A stretch of 64,000 bases of DNA. Source: Planococcus citri (Eukaryota > Arthropoda > Insecta > Hemiptera > Pseudococcidae). Where the stretch lies: the NCBI RefSeq assembly GCF_950023065.1, contig NC_088679.1, positions 23,250,001-23,314,000 of the forward strand, given 5' to 3'. The number at the start of each line of letters is the position of its first letter. Positions within the stretch are counted from its first letter, which is position 1. Positions 56,723 through 64,000 of the stretch are shown here, piece by piece. Position numbers and translations under genes: made by a program. Below the pieces are notes generated by a model, which saw only the letters and a list, made by a program, of their open reading frames with translations, made no database searches and was not told where the DNA came from.

Positions 56723-59700
56723 GGTGCCTCACGGGTAGATTCGATTTCATTTCAAAAATTCCATTCTGATCCAATTAGATACCTAAAGATTTTTCAAAAA
56801 TGTGGATTGATTTATTATTAGTGGATGGAAATTGGATCTGATAAGGTCCAATTGAATTCAATTTCAAATCCAGCAATCTAATCGATTTGGATCTCTGTTT
56901 TGATAAAAACCTGGATTAAATTTGATTCAGTTAAATCTTGAGGTGAATATGAAAAAATAGAATAAAGAACTGTCCTCATAGACCTCTGAGATATAGGAAC
57001 CCAGGCTCGAAATGTTTTTTTTTTTGCTCTGTTAGTTTGAAAATTGCTGTAGTTGAAGTTCGTTTAGGGCTTGAACCAGAATGTCGACTTTTTTAAAATT
57101 AAAAAACTGGAAAATAACCATTGTTGGAGGATTAAAAATACCATTTCTCAAAATTACACTCAAAAATTCAGCAGTCCGTTTTCCAATTCGCGTTTGAAAA
57201 AAAAAAGAAAAAAGAAAACATTTTTGAGCTCCATTTTTTTGGGTAAAAAATGTTGAAAAAGCAGTAGGTACCTAGGTAAGTACACTATTTTGGATCAAGC
57301 AGTTCCATCTTTCAAGTACATACGAGTATTTTCGTTTAATTAGGAAAGGAAGGGAGAATGCTATCAAAATAAAAGGGTCAATCAAAGACCTTAGGTCTTT
57401 GGGGTCAATTAATTCGGCATTTTGGCAAAATTATCGTCACCCCCCCCCCCCCAACCAATTAAATTACTCAACTCGTCATTTCGACAAATTCGCAGTAGGC
57501 ATGTAAGCCACTTTCGAGTATTTTTTCAGTTCTCAAGAACATCACATATTCGCTCATAATTACCTTGATCTAACATTTTTTTCCTCAATGGGTTGAACTG
57601 CTCCCCCCCCCCCCCCCCCGTCAAATAGCACGATGAATACAAATCTCTGGCTAAATCACATAAATCTATTTGAATATGATTTTATATCTGAATTTGATCA
57701 AATTGAAATTCAGACAGGTAGGTACATTCGAACTTAGAGGTACAAACATTTTTTTAAAAACCTGTAAGCATTAGGTATAGGTACCTAATTTGAATACAAA
57801 TGCAACCTACTTAATAATTTTATCCTAAGCCTCCGTAAAAAATCATTACCTTCCAAAAGTGTTTTTGAGGGACATTCTTGCTTTTTCTTTGGCTGAAATT
57901 CACAACAAGATACCCACATCTCTTTGTTATAGGTATGTATTAAAGTACTAAATGGACTAGAAAAAAGTACGAAATGAGTATCTATACTAGATAAAAATTC
58001 CAAACTTATCGACTTTGTCGATATTCGATTAAACCCGTTACTTCGTTCAGATGTTCATTTCTTTTTAATCTTCATCGACGTAAAGTTACAGACTTGAAAA
58101 TCGAGCTTTTAAAATTACGACTGAGACGATTCGTATGGAACATAAAATATTTCGAAGCTATTTGAAATAGAGCGCGAGGAATTACCCCGCTCATTCGCGG
58201 TGTTGTCGCTTTTAGTACGCTTTGCTCGTTTTTATTTGCCCCAAATAAATGAATTATCACGCGGAATACCAAAGTGTAGTATGGCTTGTATGAGTTCGAC
58301 TAGCGCATGAATGCATTTTTAATACGACTTGCATAAAAGACTCTTCCGCGTGTATTGGTTGCACTCTCTATTCAATGTGGTAATTTTGTTTAGCTGCCGG
58401 AATAATCACATCGATGGGAATTGAAGAATTTGTCGATATAAAACGAACATGAAAAAGAAAAAAGTACACCTTATATAATTTAAGTCGAGCTTTTAACAGT
58501 TCGCGTAGGTACTTGTAATACATACGAGCAGTCAAGCTCAAGGTGTATTCATCATAATATAAAATGAAATGATTCCTTTTAATGATGCTGCGTCAATTTG
58601 AGAAATAAGTAGGTACTTAATACAATTTGGTATTTGAAAATTAGAACTGTTTGTTATATTAATATTCATCCTGATATTCGTACGTTTGTAGGAAAAATGG
58701 CATGTGGGCGTTGAACCAGTCACAATTTTTTTTACCAGGGTCGTGATAAAAAGTTGAAAAAAAATCAGTCCATTGGTATGTAGGTTCAACGATCCGCCTT
58801 AAAAATCATAATTTTAACCAGCCAATGTTTTTCTATCTCTGTTTCACCGAGTATCACATATTTCCTTTTATTTTTTCTCTTCTTTTTGTTCATTTTCTTT
58901 CACATCTTCCTAGCTTTATTTCTTTCACTGTCATATATACTCAATCTTCTTCAACTGAAACGAATCCTGATGTTTCTTTCAGCAGTAATAGTAATGCCTG
59001 AACGCAGATATAATTTTAAGCATATAAACAGCCCATTACCTATATATGTATTTGAACTCGTACAAAAATGTGTACCTACTGTTGCGTTAGAGAGCTAGAT
59101 TAAAATCCTACACCAACAATAACAACAACAGCATCATCAACTTACAACAAGTACTAAATGACTCGTTGTGCGAATACTTCGCTATTTCATCGTTTTGTTA
59201 CCTTTTTTCTTCGTAGTCTTTATTTTTTCACGTGTTAGTGATTCCGAAGCATTTCTTTTAAAATTTCCACCAAACATTTAGACACTTCACTTCATTTAGT
59301 TGTTTATGAAGGCGGCGAATTGCTTTCCTTTTATTTGATTTTATTCTCTCGCTTCATTGTGCCGAATGAATGAAAAAACTTATCAGAAAAATTCACGATT
59401 TCTGTTCTATTTATATAGTAATTTGAAAATGGTCTGAAGTAATTTAGACTCCAATGTTTTCTTTTAGGTCGTGTTTTATTCTTTTTATATCGAGTGCGTT
59501 CGAAATGAATTTCTCGGTTGTACTCGACTCGACTCGGTATACGAGTATAAGTAATATGAATAAATTATACAGACGACACGACCTTCGAAATTTTGAAAAA
59601 AAATTTCACGGTCAGAGACTTAGAGAATGTTATTTGTTATTGTTATCAAAATATAGGCGAAAAATTTTCATATAAATTGATTCGAACGAGAGACAGAGCC

Positions 59701-61226
59701 ACTTTGAAATCTTCGATAGCATGCGTTACTTTTATTTCATTTTTTCTGGGTCGGTCGTTGTTTTTATTTGGCATTTACACAATGAAAATGTTATTGATGA
59801 CGAAGAACAACGATGTTATAACAGAATAATTTATTGATTAGCGAGCTTGTCAGTTCGATAGCTTTATTAATTATGTATATATTATTTTGTTTCAGGTGAG
59901 TGTTGACGATGAATATTTTACATTGAAATTTCCAACAAGGCTACTATACTGTTGTAGAAGTGAGTTTATACTACTAATACATATAAATTATAGTGTGACT
60001 CGGGTAGAAGAAATTTTTTTTAAAAACTTTCCTTATTAAAGTTCAATTCCCCGAGAAATAAATATATCATTCATTCTGACTGAAATTTATGAAACAAAAT
60101 GTTGATTGAAAGTTTTCCTCGTTTTAAATGGGAAAATTCCTATTGGATGTGATGCAGCCTACTACGTGTAGGTATAGCACAATACACATAAAGGTACCTA
60201 CCTATACCTTTTTTTTTGCAATCCCCACGTCCAATCATCCAAACTATACGCAATTTTACGAGCGATTTTTGCTACGTCGAATACGAATCTTTTATTTCGC
60301 TGCGACAAAATAAAAATAAAAACATACGATAAAATATCGTATGCTACGTACGCGAATGTAGCTATCCGAAGATTGGACAACGGTTTGATGAAAGACCTCC
60401 ATTCTATTCGTTCGAGCTAACTCATCAAACGGCGACATTTTTGAATTATTGGTTAAACAGCGTGAAAATGATGTAGGTAGCGTATACACATTTTCGTCGT
60501 GAGAAATATATATCCTCGTAGGCACATTTTTTTTCTTCACTGAAACTCTCATCTTTGAAAACTTCCATCAGAATGATAGGTACCCAAAACACGAAACAGG
60601 AAACGAGACTTATTCAACGTAGGTACCTATACTCGTATATTGGCGTACTCAGCGTTTTTTGGACAGCTACGTAATCGACTATTTTACTTTTCGCGAAAAA
60701 TAGGTAGGCGTACGTACCTGTTTTTATTTTGTTTGGACAGTGTTGTCCTGTTTTATGTGTATTTCCCATCTTGTATGTAGGTAGGTATTTATATATTTAG
60801 AGAATAGGGTTCATTTGGCATGCAAAATTTCATCTCTATAATATCATTCTATTTATCTCATATTATACTATTTTGAAGTGGAAACTTTTGGACCAATGAT
60901 CCTGAAAAGCTTAAAATACCAGAAAGTCTACAATGTCACTATCTGTGATCTTTTTTCAAAGAACTTCACCTCAAAAATCATCAACAGGAAATTAACGTCA
61001 TATTTTCTCACATAATGATGCCATTGATAGAAAAACTGCGATCCTAGAGATCACTGAAGGATTTTAACAAAAAAGTACATTATTTTATACTCAAACTCAT
61101 CGCGTTTGAATTATCGAAAAACGACATGATGCACACTCTTTTTTTCAACTCACAACTAGGGATTCTTTTTTCCAGCTTGGGAGCAGAATAACACTGATAA
61201 TGTAATGAAAAGTTTGCTTGATATAC
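56723..61226. other. intergenic or intronic DNA
   Basis: 56740-56960 and 57640-57720 are GATC/AATTTGAT-rich, like 21360-21790. C runs lie at 57440-57452 and 57603-57620. 57.7-61.2 kb is unique-looking, less AT-extreme, with several GTAGGTAC runs and no convincing exon or repeat. Confidence 0.4.
57603..57620. repeat. poly(C), 18 C
   Basis: A long uninterrupted C run. Together with the 13-C run at 57440 and the G runs at 42987 and 49071 it stands out in AT-rich DNA. Confidence 0.85.
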
Positions 61227-62561
61227 AGTATGACACAAAAGTAGTGCCAGGTGGCTTTTATTTGTTAAGTGGAAAGAGCTAGCGAGATGAATGAAGCAGC
61301 GTTGATTAGGGAAAAATAATAGCTTTCAAATCAAAACATGCACAGGGTGTCCACAAATTGAAAAACCGGTTTGGTCAAAAAATTCAAACTGGTTTTTATT
61401 GGCGCAATGTGTTCTACACACTGAGGGGACAAAAACGTGATATGAATTTTTTGAAACCGGTTCATTAATTTGCAACCAGTTGACAAAAAATACCCAAAAA
61501 TTGTAGATAGTGAAAAAAGCTTGAAACAACAGTTGTAGAGCATGAAAAATCACACCACTCTGTCTAATCACATTTTGAAACCGGTTCATTGGTTCGCATT
61601 TGGCAAGCAGTGTTTGAAAATTGCCTGAAAATTGGAGATAGAGAAAAAAGCTTGTGTCAAAAGCTGTAGAGCGTGAAAAATTGAACCATTTTCGCTGGTC
61701 GGATTTTGAAACCGGTTCATTAATTTGCAACCAGTTATCAAAAATCACCTAAAAATTGTAGATAGAGAAAAGGCTTGAAAAAAAAGTTGTAGGGCGTGAA
61801 AAATCACACAATTATGTTCAATCACGTTTTGGAACCAGTTCATTAGTTCGCATTTAGCAACCAGTTTTTGAAGATCGCCTGAAAATTTGAGATAGAGAGA
61901 AAAGCTTGGATCAAAAGTTGCTCAGCGTGAAAAATTGAACCATTTTTGCTGATCGGATTTTGAATATAGCTAATTAATGCAACCAGCTAACTTTAAATGG
62001 CCTGCTGTGAATAAATGAACCGGTTTCAAAATCTGATAAGCGAAAACAGTTCAAGTTTTCAATGGCCTGCTGTGAATTAATGAACCGGTTTCAAAATCTG
62101 ATAAGCGAAAACAGTTCAAGTTTTCAGACTCTACAACCTATGTTACAAACTTTCTTCTTCATCTCCAATTTTTATAGGTGATTGTCAAAAACATGATTGC
62201 TAAATGCGAACCAATGAACCGGTTTCAAAATGTGATTGTCCAGAATTGTGTTAATTTTCACCCTATACAACTTTTGTTTTAAGCTTTTTTCTGACTGGCT
62301 GCGAATTAATGAACCAGTTTCAAAAAATTCATATGTATTACGTTTTTGTCGCCTAAGTATGTAAAAGACATTGCGCCAATAAAAACCAGTTTGAATTTTT
62401 TAAGCAAACCGGTTTTTCAATTTGTGAACACCCTGTGCATGGGTCTGAAATTTTCAAGGTCGCTTTTGAAAACCCTTGTCCCATTCTATTCTATTCATTT
62501 ATCTCGCTAGCTTTTTCCACTTAGAAATAAAAACCACCGGGCACCACTTTTGTGTCATACT
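61227..62561. mobile_element. foldback element, copy B (both ends present)
   Basis: Left end AGTATGACACAAAAGTAGTG and right end inverse AGTATGACACAAAAGTGGTG bound a 1.3-kb element. It is built from inverse arms and repeated internal blocks around GAAACCGGTTCATTAATTTG in both orientations; one block (GGCCTGCTGTGAAT...AAAACAGTTCAAG) is duplicated at 62002 and 62069. It matches copy A at 419-1237. The TATA-like flanks give no clear target duplication. Non-coding: the 140-codon minus frame inside is a shadow of the repeats. Confidence 0.85.
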
Positions 62562-62589
62562 TATAAACAATAAGCTAACCCTTCGAAAA

Positions 62590-63270
62590 ATGATTGGATT
62601 TGATTAGATCAGACGATATTCAGATATTCCCCCGATCAAATTCTATTTGAATAGATAGGTACATCTAATCTGGTCTGATCAGATCAAATAAGATTGGACG
62701 TGAGCCGGAATAGATCTGTTCAGATAGGATCAAATAAAATCCGATAAATTTCAGATCAGATGAGATCAAATGAATCACCGGTTTGATCAGATATGAGGCT
62801 AAATCACTGTTTGACCAAATCAGATTATTGACCTGTTTTTGTTTTCAGATCGGGTCAAGTCACTGTTTGATTAAATCAGATTAATTTCAATTTCAATTCA
62901 ATTCAAAGCGTTTATTGTAAGTACAGGTCAAAGTACATATTTGCTTTTTGAGTACCATTTGATCTGATTAGGTCAAATCACTGTTTGACCAGATCAGATC
63001 AATGACCAATTTGATCAGACCAGAGCAATGACCTGTTGGATGAATTCAGATAAGTTCAACTCCCTGTTTGATAAGATCAGAACATTTGAATGATCTGTTT
63101 GAGCAGATCAGATCAGATCAAACCAACTGATTGAATTATCAGATGAAATGAGATCAATAATCTGTTTGACGAGAACAGATCAGATGAGATCAAATTTAAT
63201 TAATTGGCTATTTGATAAAGATCAGATCGGTTCAGTTGACTGTTTGATGAGATCAGATCAATCACTTATT
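62590..63270. repeat. GATCAGATCAAAT degenerate repeat
   Basis: Dozens of GATCAGATC, GATCAAAT and CTGTTTGAT variants with a loose period of 30-45 bp (ATCACTGTTTGACCAGATCA). It is non-coding and related in composition to 21360-21790. Confidence 0.75.
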
Positions 63271-63393
63271 GGCCTGCGTAGAAAGTATTGGAAGAGAGAT
63301 TCTTTTTTTTTCATATTGTCAATTCTTAGTGGAACGATTCAACGTTGAGACCTACTTGGTGTGATTTTTTTTTCTCGCATCATCGAGACAGTT
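63271..63393. other. non-coding, nothing recognised
   Basis: Short spacer between the GATC repeat and the candidate minus-strand exon. It would be the 3' UTR if that exon is real, but no AATAAA was seen on the minus strand here. Confidence 0.3.
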
Positions 63394-63488
63394 TTAGACT
63401 TTGAATATTAGCTTGTTTTTGGGATGAAACACCTCCAACCTCCCACGGTAGTCGCCTTCCATGACCCACTCTTTATCTGTCAAAGGCA
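63394..63488 (-). CDS. candidate terminal exon of an unidentified host gene
   Basis: On the minus strand a strong acceptor (ATTTTATTTTATTTTTCAG, ending at 63489) precedes 95 nt. The exon starts in a split codon and reads PLTDKEWVMEGDYRGRLEVF then HPKNKLIFKV, ending TAA at 63394-63396. The mixed, non-repetitive residue content and balanced codons differ from the chance frames around it. I do not recognise the protein. Upstream exons would lie beyond 64000. The alternative is a chance frame after a pyrimidine tract. Confidence 0.4.
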
Positions 63489-64000
63489 CTGAAAAATAAA
63501 ATAAAATCGTAAAATCGTTTGATATGTTATTGGGTGTGTTCCTGATGGTGTTGAGTTGAAATTCGAAGGGAAAATTTGTCAAAGAAAAGGCGCCACTTCA
63601 ACTGATACCTACATATAACTGAAAAAAATCTCAAATTTATACGACTACGCAATAGATTTAAATATAAATAAATAATCATCGTAATTGATTGTTCGTAATT
63701 GGCCTTAAAATACTCGATTTATACTTCGCAAATAGGCCTATTAGAAAATAACAAAGTTTAGTTCCAATTTGTTTCTACAATAAACGAGCTCGTCTTTTTA
63801 AAGATTTAAATTGTACAATTTTCGAGTGTTCGTAATTGAAATTTGGCTTATTAAGAAATAATTTCGAATAAATTACAAACTGGTTTGAATTTCGTATCGA
63901 ATCATCCCAGAATAGAACGTACACATACCTACTTACGTACCTACCTACATCGAATAACAACACCACACAACTAATATTTACAAAAGAGTCGACGTTTTCG
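63489..64000. other. putative intron or intergenic DNA
   Basis: AT-rich with TACCTAC runs near 63926-63950. No further exon was recognised to the window edge. Confidence 0.35.

Noticed and set aside
61326..61748. 140-codon minus-strand frame
   Set aside because: It lies inside the foldback element and its translation just repeats the element's internal blocks.
1..64000. Retrotransposon or endogenous virus coding regions
   Set aside because: I found no reverse transcriptase, integrase, gag or capsid-like motifs in any long frame.

Overview
This is an AT-rich eukaryotic nuclear window, almost certainly from an arthropod and probably an insect. The evidence is short phase-consistent introns with GT/AG borders, AATAAA poly(A) signals, families of terminal-inverted-repeat (TIR) DNA transposons and MITEs, and pervasive short TACCTACC-type runs of the kind I associate with hemipteran and lepidopteran genomes. 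A sap-feeding hemipteran such as a scale insect or mealybug is my guess, but the sequence does not prove it. There are no prokaryotic gene clusters, rRNA, convincing tRNA or CRISPR arrays. Most short open frames are chance frames in repeats.

Coding content is concentrated in 39.3-48.5 kb. A long frame (40586-42700) encodes a CACTA/EnSpm-type (Tnp2-like) DDE transposase. About 1.1 kb downstream on the same strand is a five-exon gene (43821-48395). It splices in silico to 347 residues in one frame and carries a DUF4806-type domain and a basic Thr-Pro-Lys-rich tail. Head-to-head with the transposase lies a broken second transposase copy on the minus strand (39305-40505), itself split by a TIR element. 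Together these look like a recently active two-gene DNA transposon, or a domesticated derivative; its ends were not found.

A second transposase family is present only as relics at 14.1-16.5 kb: two decayed copies of a P-element/THAP9-like transposase, one keeping a complete two-exon THAP zinc-finger domain. An 82-codon frame at 17.6 kb may be a stray N-terminal module resembling that of the DUF4806 gene. At the right edge a 95-nt minus-strand piece looks like the terminal exon of a host gene running off the window.

The rest is repeats. Layout: 0.4-1.2 kb foldback element (a fuller copy at 61.2-62.6 kb); 2.9-3.8 kb TIR element; 6.1-6.8 kb foldback; 6.9-7.9 kb nested MITEs, including a hAT-type element with an 8-bp target duplication; 12.7, 15.1 and 17.2 kb small foldbacks; 21.8-24.1 kb satellite-like array (286-bp unit, strand switches); 25.6 kb pogo-like MITE; 27.3 kb foldback; 29.2-32.4 kb tandem array; 33.3-34.8 kb inverted-repeat element; 36.5 kb hairpin MITE with a 7-bp duplication; 49.1-53.7 kb cluster of seven foldback/MITE copies; 54.4-56.7 kb two further tandem arrays; 62.6-63.3 kb GATC-rich degenerate repeat. 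Stretches at about 8-12.6, 17.9-21.3 and 57.7-61.2 kb look like unique intergenic or intronic DNA.
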